Shown: positions 43,613 through 52,961, counted from the stretch's first letter. The stretch is 64,000 bases of DNA from an uncultured Nocardioides sp. (GCF_947489365.1 NZ_CANLDB010000008.1:156398-220397), one strand, 5' to 3'. Made by a program: numbers and translations. Notes: generated by a model from the sequence alone, not told the origin.

Positions 43613-44779
43613 CTACTCGGCCGCGGCCAGCTGGCCGCAGGCGCCGTCGATCTCGCGGCCGCGGGTGTCGCGGACGGTGGTGGAGATGCCCTTGGCCTCG
43701 AGCCGGCGGACGAACTCGCGCTCGTCGGCGGGGTCCGAGGCGGTCCACTTCGAGCCGGGCGTCGGGTTGAGCGGGATCAGGTTCACGTGGACCCAGCCGC
43801 GGTCGCCGCGCTCGAGCAGGACGTCGGCGAGCAGGTCCGCGCGCCACGCCTGGTCGTTGATGCCGCGCATCATGGCGTACTCGATCGAGACCCGGCGGCC
43901 CGTGGTGCGGGCGTAGTCGGCGGCGGCGTCGACGGTCTCCCCCACCGACCAGCGGGTGTTGACCGGGACGAGGGTGTTGCGGAGCTCGTCGTCCGGGGCG
44001 TGGAGCGACAGCGCGAGGGTGACCGGGATGCCCTCCTCGGTCAGCTGGCGGATGCGCGGCACGAGGCCGACGGTCGAGACGGTCACGTTGCGCGCCGACA
44101 GCCCCAGACCCTCGGGCGCCGGCGAGACGAGCCGCCGTACGGCGCCGATGACGGCCTTGTAGTTGGCGAGCGGCTCCCCCATGCCCATGAACACGACGTT
44201 CGACAGGCGCCCGGGGCCGCCGGCGACGTCGCCGTTGCGCATGGCGCGGGCGGCGGAGACGACCTGGTCGACGATCTCGGCGGTCGACATGTTGCGCTGC
44301 AGGCCGCCCTGGCCGGTGGCGCAGAACGGGCAGGCCATGCCGCAGCCGGCCTGGGACGACACGCAGACCGTCGCACGGTCGGGGTAGCGCATCAGCACCG
44401 ACTCGACGAGCGCGTTGTCGAACAGGCGCCACAGCGTCTTGCGGGTGGTCCCGCGGTCGGCCTCGAGGGTGCGGACGGGGGTCATCAGCGTCGGCAGCAG
44501 CTCGGCAACGAGGGCGTCGCGGGTGGCGGCGGGGAGGTCCGTCATCTCCGCCGCGTCGGCGACGAGGCGACCGAAGTAGTGGTGGCCCAGCTGCGCGCCA
44601 CGGAACCCGGGCAGACCGGCCGCCTCGAGCGCGGCCTTCCGCTCCGGACCGGGGAGGTCGGCGAGGTGGCGCGGCGGCTTCGCGCGCCCGCGGGGCTCGG
44701 CGAAGACCAGCGGCAGCGGCTTCGGCTCGCTCGGCTGCGCCGTCTTCTCGGGTGCGGTCTGGGGTGCGGGGTCCGGCAT
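43613..44779 (-). CDS. rlmN: Dual-specificity rRNA/tRNA adenine-C2 methyltransferase
   Basis: RlmN methylates A2503 of 23S rRNA and A37 of some tRNAs. The 388-residue radical-SAM protein has the cluster motif CPFCATG (CxxxCxxC read as CGMACPFC), MGMGEPLAN, and the C-terminal Cys in DGACGQL used as the methyl relay. The ATG at 44779 gives a Pro/Ala-rich leader of about 30 residues; frames starting farther upstream run through repeats. Confidence 0.94.
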   Translation of the reverse strand: MPDPAPQTAPEKTAQPSEPKPLPLVFAEPRGRAKPPRHLADLPGPERKAALEAAGLPGFRGAQLGHHYFGRLVADAAEMTDLPAATRDALVAELLPTLMTPVRTLEADRGTTRKTLWRLFDNALVESVLMRYPDRATVCVSSQAGCGMACPFCATGQGGLQRNMSTAEIVDQVVSAARAMRNGDVAGGPGRLSNVVFMGMGEPLANYKAVIGAVRRLVSPAPEGLGLSARNVTVSTVGLVPRIRQLTEEGIPVTLALSLHAPDDELRNTLVPVNTRWSVGETVDAAADYARTTGRRVSIEYAMMRGINDQAWRADLLADVLLERGDRGWVHVNLIPLNPTPGSKWTASDPADEREFVRRLEAKGISTTVRDTRGREIDGACGQLAAAE

Positions 44780-44830
44780 GGTGGTCCCATCGTCCCACCC
44801 GCGGCGTCGTCCGCCCAAAGGCCGAGGTAC

Positions 44831-45032
44831 GCCGAGTCGGCACGTCTGCGCACCCCCGGGGCCCCGAGTCGGCACGTCTGCGCACCCCTGGCGCCCCGAG
44901 TCGGCACGTCTGCGCACCCCTGGCGCCCCGTCGTACGGCGCTGCGGCGTCGCGCGGCGGTCACGCCGGAGGACCGGCCTGCGCAGACGTGCCGACTCGAC
45001 GCCGTACAGCTGCTCAGACGTGCCGACTCGGC
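44831..45032. repeat. Head-to-head array of five 32-bp GAGTCGGC units
   Basis: This fills most of the 262-base gap upstream of rlmN. Type B units (GAGTCGGCACGTCTGCGCA) start at 44834, 44866 and 44898 and in reverse at 44993 and 45025, all in 32-bp register and symmetric about 44931. The reverse unit expected near 44961 is missing. Confidence 0.88.
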
Positions 45033-45041
45033 GGACCTCCG

Positions 45042-45761
45042 CTACACCAGGAAGATCAGGACCGCGAGGACGACGGCGGCGACGCCGACGACCACCACCG
45101 CGGACAGGCCCACCCCGAGCAGCATGTAGCGCCCGAAGGTGCGGGTCTGAGGGATGGCGGTGAGGAAGACCGGCACCAGGATCGCGGCGAGCAGCCACGC
45201 CAGGTCGACGCCGACCGAGTCGGCGATCGAGTCCGGGTCGGAGAGCCACACGTACAGGACGGGCAGACCGAGGATGTAGGCCATGCCGGTGAAGAACCCG
45301 GTCAGCGGCACCGCCACCGGACGGGCGGCGACGGACGACTCGTCCTCGCCGTCCCAGGAGTCGTCGTCCCAGGAGTCGCCGTCCCAGGAGTCGGGGTCCA
45401 CGTCGTCCGCGGCCTCCGCCCTCCCGTCAGGACGGTCGGCGTACAGGTCGGGGCCGACGGCGCGCACGGTGCGGGTCCGGTCGTCGTCGCGCCGCGCACC
45501 GAACACCGGGTGGTCGTCGTCGGCGTCGTCGTCGGCGTCGACATCGGCGTCGACATCGGCGTCGGGCTGGTCGGCGACCGGGAGCCGTACGGCGGGCCGC
45601 TCGACGGTCTCGCCCCGCTCGAACGCGGTGTCCGGGCGGGCAGCCGGCCCGGGCTGCTCCGCGGGGTCCTCGCCGACGTGCTCGTCGTGCTCGTCGGGGG
45701 TGGGTCGGGCCGCCCGCCAGCCCGGGGGACGGCGACGCTGCGGGGAGGCCTGCTCGTTCAC
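45042..45761 (-). CDS. Acidic-linker membrane protein of unknown function
   Basis: About 239 residues. A hydrophilic N-terminal part has arginine-rich, then aspartate-rich stretches (DADVDADVDADDDADDD; repeated DSWDGDSWDDDSWDG). The C-terminal 95 residues have three hydrophobic segments (TGFFTGMAYILGLPVLYVWL; AWLLAAILVPVFL; YMLLGVGLSAVVVVGVAAVV). The start is GTG 45761 or ATG 45773. It lies after glpD on the same strand. No family is recognised. Confidence 0.65.
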   Translation of the reverse strand: MNEQASPQRRRPPGWRAARPTPDEHDEHVGEDPAEQPGPAARPDTAFERGETVERPAVRLPVADQPDADVDADVDADDDADDDHPVFGARRDDDRTRTVRAVGPDLYADRPDGRAEAADDVDPDSWDGDSWDDDSWDGEDESSVAARPVAVPLTGFFTGMAYILGLPVLYVWLSDPDSIADSVGVDLAWLLAAILVPVFLTAIPQTRTFGRYMLLGVGLSAVVVVGVAAVVLAVLIFLV

Positions 45762-45799
45762 GCCGCCCAGCATCCCATCCCCGTCGCCCCGGGACCGAC

Positions 45800-47518
45800 T
45801 CAGGACAGCGGGACCATGTCGGGCGCCCCGAGCCGGGCGGCGTCCGCGGTCTCGTCGTCGGGCATCTGCTGGCTCTCCCGCTCCGCGGCGACGCGGGCGC
45901 GGTAGTGCTCGATCTCGACGGACTTCTGCTCGTCGCTCCAGCCCAGCGGACCCGCCATCAGCTCCGCGACCTCCTCGACGGCCCCGACCCCGCGGTCGAA
46001 GGTCTCGATGGAGAGCCGGGTACGCCGGGTCAGGGCGTCGTCGACGTGGCGGGCGCCCTCGTGGGTGGCGGCGTACAGGATCTCGACGCGCAGGTGGTCG
46101 GGTGCGCCGGTCAGCGGCTCGGCCAGCGACGGGTCGTCGGCGACCATGTCGAGCAGCTCGTGGACCAGGGTCCCGTAGCGCTCGAGCAGGCTCTCGATGC
46201 GCGCCTCGTGGATGCCCGAGCGCTGGGCCAGGAGCTGCCGCGAGTTCCACAGGGCGTGATAGCCCTCGGCGCCGAGCAGCGGGACGTCCTCGGTGACGGA
46301 CGCCGGCACGCGGCGGCCGGCGTGGGCCTCGAGACCGTGCACGGCCTCGTCGACGGCGTCCTTCGCCATCACCCGGTACGTCGTGTACTTGCCGCCGGCC
46401 ACGACCACCAGGCCGGGCGCGGGGTGCGACACGGCGTGCTCGCGGGACAGCTTCGAGGTGGCGTCCGACTCCCCCGCCAGCAGCGGGCGCAGGCCGGCGT
46501 ACACGCCCTCGACGTCGTCGCGGGTCAGCGGCTTCTCGAGCACGTTGTTGACGTGCTCGAGGATGTAGTCGATGTCGGCCTGGCTCGCCGCCGGGTGGGC
46601 CTTGTCGAGCTCCCAGTCGGTGTCGGTGGTACCGACGATCCAGTGGCGGCCCCACGGGATCACGAACAGCACCGACTTCTCGGTGCGCAGGATCATGCCG
46701 ACCTCGGAGCGGATCCGGTCCTTCGGCACGACCAGGTGCACGCCCTTCGAGGCGCGGACGTGGAACGGGCGGGCCTGCCCGGCGAGGTCCTGGGTGTCGT
46801 CGGTCCACACGCCGGTCGCGTTCAGGACCTGGCGGGCGCGGATCGTGACGTGCTGGTCGTTCTCGAGGTCGTGGACGACCGCGCCGGTCACCCGCTCCCC
46901 CTCGCGGAGCAGCTCGACGACCCGTGCCCGGCTCGCCACGTGGGCGCCGTACGCCGCCGCGGTGCGGGCGATGAACATCGTGTGGCGGGCGTCGTCGACC
47001 TGGGCGTCGTAGTAGCGCAGCGCACCGACGAGCGCGTCCTTGCGGAGCGCGGGCGCGAGCTTGCGGGCGCCCCGGCGGGTCAGGTGCTTGTGCAGCGGGA
47101 CGTCACCGGTGCCGGCGATGCGGCTCATGGCGTCGTACAGCGCGACGCCGGAGCCGACGTACCAGCGCTCCCAGCCGCGGTGGGTCAGCGGGTAGAGGAA
47201 CGGGATGGGACGCACGAGGTGCGGGGCGAGCTTGTCGATCATCAGCCCGCGCTCCTTGAGCGCCTCCGCCACCAGGGCGAAGTCGAGCATCTCCAGGTAG
47301 CGGAGACCGCCGTGCATGAGCTTGCTGCTGCGGCTCGAGGTGCCGGACGCGAAGTCGCGGGCCTCGACGAGACCGACGGAGAGGCCGCGGGTCGCGGCGT
47401 CCAGCGCCGCGCCCGTGCCCACCACCCCTCCGCCGATCACCAGGATGTCGAGCTCGTCGGCCGCCATGGCGGCCAGGGAGTCCTCGCGTCGCTGCGGGGA
47501 CAGGGGAACCGACCTCAT
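45800..47518 (-). CDS. glpD: Glycerol-3-phosphate dehydrogenase (FAD, aerobic)
   Basis: GlpD oxidises glycerol-3-phosphate to dihydroxyacetone phosphate at the membrane. The 572-residue protein has the FAD motif VIGGGVVGTGAALDAATRG, SSRSSKLMHGGLRYLE and WIVGTTDTDW, with a C-terminal helical domain. It is the last gene of glpF-glpK-glpD, all on the minus strand. Confidence 0.95.
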   Translation of the reverse strand: MRSVPLSPQRREDSLAAMAADELDILVIGGGVVGTGAALDAATRGLSVGLVEARDFASGTSSRSSKLMHGGLRYLEMLDFALVAEALKERGLMIDKLAPHLVRPIPFLYPLTHRGWERWYVGSGVALYDAMSRIAGTGDVPLHKHLTRRGARKLAPALRKDALVGALRYYDAQVDDARHTMFIARTAAAYGAHVASRARVVELLREGERVTGAVVHDLENDQHVTIRARQVLNATGVWTDDTQDLAGQARPFHVRASKGVHLVVPKDRIRSEVGMILRTEKSVLFVIPWGRHWIVGTTDTDWELDKAHPAASQADIDYILEHVNNVLEKPLTRDDVEGVYAGLRPLLAGESDATSKLSREHAVSHPAPGLVVVAGGKYTTYRVMAKDAVDEAVHGLEAHAGRRVPASVTEDVPLLGAEGYHALWNSRQLLAQRSGIHEARIESLLERYGTLVHELLDMVADDPSLAEPLTGAPDHLRVEILYAATHEGARHVDDALTRRTRLSIETFDRGVGAVEEVAELMAGPLGWSDEQKSVEIEHYRARVAAERESQQMPDDETADAARLGAPDMVPLS

Positions 47519-47586
47519 CGTTCACGCCTCCTGTGGGTTGGTGGTGCGGAACAGCCGGTACCCGAACGAGGACCCCCTCGGGGGCC

Positions 47587-49104
47587 TCAGTCCACGTCGA
47601 CCCAGTCGAGCGTGCGCTGGACGGCCTTCTTCCACTGGGCGTAACCCTCCTCGCGCTGCGAGTCATCCCACTGCGGCGACCAGCGCTTGCCCTCGTTCCA
47701 GTTCTCGCGCAGCTCGTCGGTGGACGACCAGAACCCGACGGCCAGGCCGGCGGCGTACGCCGCGCCGAGGCACGTCGTCTCGGCCAGCACCGGACGGGAG
47801 ACCTCGACGCCCAGCACGTCGGCCTGGATCTGCATGCACAGCTCGTTGGCCGTGACGCCGCCGTCGACCTTGAGGACCTCGAGCTTCACCCCGGAGTCGG
47901 AGTGCATGGCGTCGGCCACGTCCTTCGACTGGTAGCAGATCGCCTCGAGCGTCGCCCGCGCCAGGTGGGCGTTGGTGTTGTAGCGCGACAGCCCGACGAT
48001 CGCGCCGCGGGCGTCGGAGCGCCAGTACGGCGCGAACAGGCCGGAGAACGCCGGGACGAAGTAGACGCCGCCGTTGTCGTCGACCTGCCGGGCCAGGGAC
48101 TCCGACTGCGCGGCACCGGAGATGATGCCCAGCTGGTCGCGCAGCCACTGGACCGCCGAGCCGGTGACCGCGATCGAGCCCTCGAGGGCGTAGACCGTCG
48201 GCTCGTCGCCGAACTTGTAGCAGACGGTGGTCAGCAGGCCGGCCTCCGAGCGGACCAGCTCGGTGCCGGTGTTGAGCAGCATGAAGTTGCCGGTGCCGTA
48301 GGTGTTCTTCGCCTCGCCGGGCGCAAAGCACACCTGGCCGACGGTCGCGGCCTGCTGGTCGCCGAGGATGCCGGTGAGCGGGACCTCGCCGCGGACGGGA
48401 CCGTTGGTGAGCGTCGTGCCGTAGCTCTCGGGCTCCGAGGACGCCTTGATCTCCGGGAGCATCGCGCGCGGGATGTCGAACAGCGCGAGCAGCTCGTCGT
48501 CCCACTCGCAGGTCTCGAGGTCCATCAGCATCGTGCGGCTGGCGTTGGTCACGTCGGTGACGTGCACGCCGCCGTTGGTGCCGCCGGTGAGGTTCCAGAC
48601 CACCCAGGAGTCGGTGGTGCCGAAGATGGCCTCGCCCCTCTCGGCCGCCTCGCGCACGCCGTCGACGTTCTCGAGGATCCACTGGATCTTGCCGCCCGCG
48701 AAGTACGTCGCCGGCGGGAGGCCGGCCTTGCGGCGGATGGTGTCCCCGTGGCCGTCGCGCTCCAGCTTGGAGGCGATGCGGTCGGTGCGGGTGTCCTGCC
48801 AGACGATCGCGTTGTACCAGGCCCGGCCGGTCTTGGGGTTCCAGACCACGGTGGTCTCGCGCTGGTTGGTGATGCCGATGGCCGCGAGGTCGGCGGCGCT
48901 CACGTTCGCCTTGTTCATCGCCTGCTGGATGACCGAGGACGTGCGCTCCCAGATCTCGATCGGGTCGTGCTCGACCCAGCCGGCCTTCGGCAGGATCTGC
49001 TCGTGCTCGAGCTGGTGGCGCGCCACCTCCTCGCCGGCGTGGTTGAAGATCATGAAGCGGGTGCTGGTCGTGCCCTGGTCGACGGCTCCGACGTAGTCAG
49101 CCAT
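47587..49104 (-). CDS. glpK: Glycerol kinase
   Basis: GlpK makes glycerol-3-phosphate. The 505-residue FGGY kinase has DQGTTSTRFMIF, GITNQRETTVVW, WQDTRTD and the C-terminal VDGGVTANELCMQIQADVL. The ATG at 49104 is preceded by AGAGAGG. It lies between glpF and glpD; an 8-bp tandem repeat sits in the glpF-glpK gap. Confidence 0.97.
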   Translation of the reverse strand: MADYVGAVDQGTTSTRFMIFNHAGEEVARHQLEHEQILPKAGWVEHDPIEIWERTSSVIQQAMNKANVSAADLAAIGITNQRETTVVWNPKTGRAWYNAIVWQDTRTDRIASKLERDGHGDTIRRKAGLPPATYFAGGKIQWILENVDGVREAAERGEAIFGTTDSWVVWNLTGGTNGGVHVTDVTNASRTMLMDLETCEWDDELLALFDIPRAMLPEIKASSEPESYGTTLTNGPVRGEVPLTGILGDQQAATVGQVCFAPGEAKNTYGTGNFMLLNTGTELVRSEAGLLTTVCYKFGDEPTVYALEGSIAVTGSAVQWLRDQLGIISGAAQSESLARQVDDNGGVYFVPAFSGLFAPYWRSDARGAIVGLSRYNTNAHLARATLEAICYQSKDVADAMHSDSGVKLEVLKVDGGVTANELCMQIQADVLGVEVSRPVLAETTCLGAAYAAGLAVGFWSSTDELRENWNEGKRWSPQWDDSQREEGYAQWKKAVQRTLDWVDVD

Positions 49105-49144
49105 GGATGCCTCTCTCGTTCTCGGGTCTCGAGTGGTGCGGCGG

Positions 49145-49189
49145 TCTGCGGGTCTGCGGGTCTGCGGGTCTGCGGGTCTGCGGGTCTGC
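49145..49189. repeat. 8-bp tandem repeat in the glpF-glpK gap
   Basis: Five perfect copies of TCTGCGGG plus a partial sixth lie between glpF and the glpK ribosome site. Perfect copies imply recent expansion or slippage. Because the run is non-coding, changes in copy number would alter spacing, not frame. Confidence 0.9.
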
Positions 49190-49196
49190 TGCGGGG

Positions 49197-50015
49197 TCAG
49201 GCGTTGGGGCGTGCCTCGCCGACGGCCGACCCCTCGTCCTCCGGCGCGGTGAGGTGGACCTCGATGAGGAACTTGAAGGCCGCGCCGCCGACGAGGCCGC
49301 CGATGAGCGGGGCGACGATCGGCAGCCAGAAGTAGATCGGTCCCTCGGCCGGCACGAACGCCTCGCCGTAGCCGGTGAGGAAGGCGGCGATGCGGGGCCC
49401 GAGGTCGCGGGCCGGGTTGATCGCGTAGCCGGCGTTGGCGCCGAACGCCATGCCGATCGCCACGACGAGCAGGCCCACGAACAGGGGCCCGATGTTCGCC
49501 AGCGGCGGGTTGTTCCACGCCGTGGTGAGGGCGAAGATCACGAAGACGAGGATCGCGGTGCCGACGATCTGGTCGACGAAGGCCGTCGTGATCGACACGG
49601 TGTCGCCGTTGGGCATCGCGCCGGGCGCGGTGAAGAAGATGCCCTGGGTGGCCGCGGTCGTGTCGGGGTCCACGGCGCCGATGAAGTCGGCGTACACGGC
49701 GCGCACGATGAGCGCGGCCACGAAGGCGCCGGCGAGCTGTGCCAGGCAGTAGGGGCCGACCTTGGCCCAGCTGAAGCCCTTGAACGCCGCGAGGGCGACG
49801 GTCACGGCGGGGTTCAGGTGCGCCCCGGAGAGCCTGGCGGCGGTGTAGACGCCGAGCGTCACCCCGATGCCCCAGGCCCAGTTGATCGACTGGTAGTCAC
49901 CGCTCGCCCCTTGGGCGAGCACGACCTGCGCCACCACCCCGGTGCCGAACAGGATGAGGATCATCGTCCCCGCGAACTCGGCGCTCAGCTCGCCGATCAG
50001 TCCACCCTTGCGCAT
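49197..50015 (-). CDS. glpF: Glycerol uptake facilitator (aquaglyceroporin)
   Basis: A 272-residue MIP channel with both NPA boxes (HLNPAVTVA and AINPARDLGP) and six membrane segments. The aspartate in the second box (NPARD) marks glycerol- rather than water-selective channels. The ATG at 50015 follows GGAG. It begins the glpFKD operon. Confidence 0.95.
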   Translation of the reverse strand: MRKGGLIGELSAEFAGTMILILFGTGVVAQVVLAQGASGDYQSINWAWGIGVTLGVYTAARLSGAHLNPAVTVALAAFKGFSWAKVGPYCLAQLAGAFVAALIVRAVYADFIGAVDPDTTAATQGIFFTAPGAMPNGDTVSITTAFVDQIVGTAILVFVIFALTTAWNNPPLANIGPLFVGLLVVAIGMAFGANAGYAINPARDLGPRIAAFLTGYGEAFVPAEGPIYFWLPIVAPLIGGLVGGAAFKFLIEVHLTAPEDEGSAVGEARPNA

Positions 50016-50117
50016 GGCGTCTCCGTTCCGGCGACACCTCGTTGTGTCGCGGGCCACACCCTTCCGCTCCCCGACCGGACGGTCAACCACCGCCCCGCCA
50101 CCGCCGCCCGTGGCGTC

Positions 50118-50636
50118 TCAGGCGTCGAGGGACACCACGTCCGGCATGCCCCAGGAGCGCCACCGCGGCAGCAGCGTGCTGTCGACGGGCAGGCCGAGCA
50201 GGTGGGCCACGAGCAGGGTCCAGGAGGTCCCGTGGCCGACGAGCACCAGCGGGGCGGTCGGGTGCTCGGCCCGCAGCCGCTCGTACGCCGTCCGGACTCG
50301 CTCGCCGCAGGCCCGCAGGGGCTCCCAGCCGGGCACGGCCTGCGAGTCGGGGTCGGTGAACGCACGCGCCACGGCGTCGTCGAAGTCCTCCAGCCACCCG
50401 GCGTCGCGGTCGTGCTCGCGCAGGTCGTCGACGACCGCGACGGGTCCGCTGGTGAGCGCACGGGCGGTCTCCAGCGCCTTCATCTCCGGCGACGTGGCCC
50501 ACACGGCGGCGGCGGGGACGCGGCCGGAGCTGCGGAGCTCGCGGACGGCGTCGACGTGGGCGTGGTCGAGACGCCAGCGCCGGGCGGGGACGGCGGGGTC
50601 GATGGCAGGCCGCCCGTGGCGGACGAGGTGCAGCAC
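50118..50636 (-). CDS. Histidine-phosphatase-superfamily protein
   Basis: A 172-residue protein starting VLHLVRHGRP, with the phospho-accepting His in RHG, a central ATSPEMKALETA segment and the second catalytic His in VLVGHGTSW. It resembles small phosphoglycerate-mutase-like phosphatases. The GTG at 50636 lies 12 bases after the cdsA stop, so it is co-transcribed with cdsA. The substrate is unknown. Confidence 0.88.
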   Translation of the reverse strand: MLHLVRHGRPAIDPAVPARRWRLDHAHVDAVRELRSSGRVPAAAVWATSPEMKALETARALTSGPVAVVDDLREHDRDAGWLEDFDDAVARAFTDPDSQAVPGWEPLRACGERVRTAYERLRAEHPTAPLVLVGHGTSWTLLVAHLLGLPVDSTLLPRWRSWGMPDVVSLDA

Positions 50637-50647
50637 GGTGGGGCCGC

Positions 50648-51526
50648 TCAGAACACCAGGTAGTGCAGCAGCAGCCAGGTCGGCGCCGCGGTGGCCAGCA
50701 GGGAGTCCAGGCGGTCCATCAGGCCGCCGTGGCCGGGGATCACCTGGCTCATGTCCTTGACACCCAGGTCGCGCTTGATGACGGACTCCAGGAGGTCGCC
50801 CAGGGTGGCCATCACCCCGGCGATGGCGCCCAGCAGCATGCCGACCCACCAGTCGCCGTCCAGCAGGAACGTGACCAGCAGCCAGCCGGCGAAGGTCGAG
50901 AACGCCACGGAGCCGGCGAGGCCCTCCCACGACTTCTTCGGGGAGATGACGGGCGCCATCGGGTGGCGGCCGAACAGCACCCCGGCGACGTACCCGCCGG
51001 TGTCGGAGGCCACCGTCACCAGGATGAACACGATGATGGCCTGCACCCCGTGGTCGTCGAGCCCGGCGCCGGTGACACCGCCCTCGGCGAGCAGCAGGGC
51101 GACGAACGAGCCCAGGAAGGGGACGTAGACGAGGGTGAAGACCGCGGTGGAGGCGTTGGCGACGTAGCCCTCGATGCCCCGGCGCAGCAGCCAAAGCATG
51201 ATGACCAGGGCGGTGACCGCGGTGACCGTGACGAGCACGTCCGCGCCGTACAGGTAGGCGACGACGACCATGACGACGCCACCGGCCATCAGGGGCTGCT
51301 CGGGCAGGTCGGCGCCGGTCTCGAGCAGCGCCCGGCGCAGCTCCCAGATCGCGACCACCACGGCGATCGCGACGATCACCATGAAGGCGGGCTTCCAGAA
51401 CAGCAGCGACGCCGCGATCGCCCCCAGGAGCACGACCGCCGAGACGACGGCGGCGGGCAGGTTGCGCCCGGCGCGGCCGTGGTCCTTGACGGGGGCCTGT
51501 GTTCCGGGGGTCGACTGGTCGCTCAT
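50648..51526 (-). CDS. cdsA: Phosphatidate cytidylyltransferase
   Basis: CdsA makes CDP-diacylglycerol, the precursor of membrane phospholipids. The 292-residue protein has several membrane segments and the C-terminal signature SVIKRDLGVKDMSQVIPGHGGLMDRLDSL (as two parts, IKRDLGVKD and PGHGGLMDRLDS). It follows frr, which is the usual order. Confidence 0.95.
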   Translation of the reverse strand: MSDQSTPGTQAPVKDHGRAGRNLPAAVVSAVVLLGAIAASLLFWKPAFMVIVAIAVVVAIWELRRALLETGADLPEQPLMAGGVVMVVVAYLYGADVLVTVTAVTALVIMLWLLRRGIEGYVANASTAVFTLVYVPFLGSFVALLLAEGGVTGAGLDDHGVQAIIVFILVTVASDTGGYVAGVLFGRHPMAPVISPKKSWEGLAGSVAFSTFAGWLLVTFLLDGDWWVGMLLGAIAGVMATLGDLLESVIKRDLGVKDMSQVIPGHGGLMDRLDSLLATAAPTWLLLHYLVF

Positions 51527-51553
51527 GGGCGGCGTGGCGGCGTCGGGAGGTCC

Positions 51554-52111
51554 TCAGACCTCCAGCAGCTCGGACTCCTTGTTCTTCAGCAGCTCGTCGA
51601 TCTCGTCGGTGTGCTTCTTGGTCATGCCGTCGAGGCGCTTCTCGGCGCCGGTGACGTCGTCCTTGCCGACCTCGCCGTCCTTCTCGAGCTTCTCGAGGCT
51701 CTGCTTGGCGGTGCGGCGGATGTTGCGCACGGAGACGCGGCCGTCCTCGGCCTTGGCCCGGGCGACCTTGATGTACTCCTTGCGGCGCTCCTCCGTCAGC
51801 TCGGGGAAGTTGCAGCGCAGCACCTTGCCGTCGTTCGAGGGGTTCACGCCGAGGTCGGAGTCGCGGATCGCCCGCTCGACGTTGCTCATGGCGCCCATGT
51901 CGTAGGGCTGCACGAGGATCACCCGGGCCTCGGGGGCGGTGAACGACGCGAGCTGCTGCAGGGGCGTCGGGGAGCCGTAGTAGTCGACCATGATCTTGCT
52001 GAACATGCTCGGGTGCGCGCGGCCCGCGCGGATGGCCGCGAACTCCTCGCGGGTCGAGTCGACCGACTTGCTCATCTTGCCGTCGGCCTCGCGGAGGACG
52101 TCGTTGATCAC
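51554..52111 (-). CDS. frr: Ribosome recycling factor
   Basis: RRF splits post-termination ribosomes with EF-G. The 185-residue protein has RAGRAHPSMFSKI, YYGSPTPLQQLASF, and RVSVRNIRR at family positions and is full length. AAGGAG precedes the GTG at 52111. Confidence 0.97.
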   Translation of the reverse strand: MINDVLREADGKMSKSVDSTREEFAAIRAGRAHPSMFSKIMVDYYGSPTPLQQLASFTAPEARVILVQPYDMGAMSNVERAIRDSDLGVNPSNDGKVLRCNFPELTEERRKEYIKVARAKAEDGRVSVRNIRRTAKQSLEKLEKDGEVGKDDVTGAEKRLDGMTKKHTDEIDELLKNKESELLEV

Positions 52112-52163
52112 CGGTGCTCCTTCTGGGTCTGTGTCGGGTGGGTGAGCGGGACGGATCGGGCGA

Positions 52164-52880
52164 TCAGGTCCCGGCGGTCACCAGCGTCCCGATCCTCTCA
52201 CCCCGGACGACGCGGAGGATGTTTCCCTCGGGCTCCATGCCGAACACCACCATCGGCAGGCCGTTCTCGCCGCAGAGGGCGAAGGCGGTCTGGTCCATGA
52301 TCCGCAGCCCGCGGGACATCGCCTCGTCGTAGGTCACCTCGTCGAGCTTGACCGCGGCGGGGTCGAGACGCGGGTCGGCGGTGTAGACGCCGTCGACGCC
52401 GCTCTTCGCGACGAGGACGACGTCGCAGCGGCTCTCGAGGGCCCGCTGGACGGCGACGGTGTCGGTGGAGAAGAACGGCATGCCCATCCCGGCGCCGAAG
52501 ATGACCACGCGCCCCTTCTCCATGTGGCGGATGGCGCGGCGCGGCACGTACGGCTCGGCGACCTGGCCCATGGTGATGGCGGTCTGGACCCGGGTCTCGA
52601 CGCCCATCTTCTCGAGGAAGTCCTGGAGCGCCAGGCAGTTCATGACGATGCCGAGCATGCCCATGTAGTCGGCGCGGACACGGTCCATGCCGCGCTGCTG
52701 CAGCTCGGCGCCGCGGAAGAAGTTGCCGCCGCCCGTGACGACGGCGACCTGGGTGCCGGCCTCGTGGACCGAGGCGATCTCGCCGGCGATCTTCTGGACG
52801 ACGTCGGGGTCGACGCCGACGCGACCGCCCCCGAACACCTCGCCGGACAGCTTGAGCAGGACACGCTGGTAGCCGCTCAC
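52164..52880 (-). CDS. pyrH: UMP kinase
   Basis: PyrH phosphorylates UMP. The 238-residue amino-acid-kinase protein has VLLKLSGEVFGG, VVTGGGNFFRG, and FGAGMGMPFFSTDT. The GTG at 52880 has AGGAGG; an upstream frame is not supported. The order tsf-pyrH-frr is conserved. Confidence 0.97.
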   Translation of the reverse strand: MSGYQRVLLKLSGEVFGGGRVGVDPDVVQKIAGEIASVHEAGTQVAVVTGGGNFFRGAELQQRGMDRVRADYMGMLGIVMNCLALQDFLEKMGVETRVQTAITMGQVAEPYVPRRAIRHMEKGRVVIFGAGMGMPFFSTDTVAVQRALESRCDVVLVAKSGVDGVYTADPRLDPAAVKLDEVTYDEAMSRGLRIMDQTAFALCGENGLPMVVFGMEPEGNILRVVRGERIGTLVTAGT

Positions 52881-52930
52881 GCGGACCTCCTGGGGTCGAC
52901 TTGCACCGGACTCGGCACCGGACACGGCAC

Positions 52931-52961
52931 GGCCGCCGGTCCCCGAGGGGAGCCGGCGGCC
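52931..52961 (-). terminator. Hairpin after tsf
   Basis: GGCCGCCGG pairs with CCGGCGGCC around a CCCC/GGGG inner stem. It lies between the tsf stop and pyrH and could partly end the rpsB-tsf transcript. Confidence 0.6.

Noticed and set aside
43008..44963. 651-codon fusion of a methyltransferase with an upstream domain
   Set aside because: The upstream part is rlmN read in the wrong frame. Only the last 196 codons are the methyltransferase.
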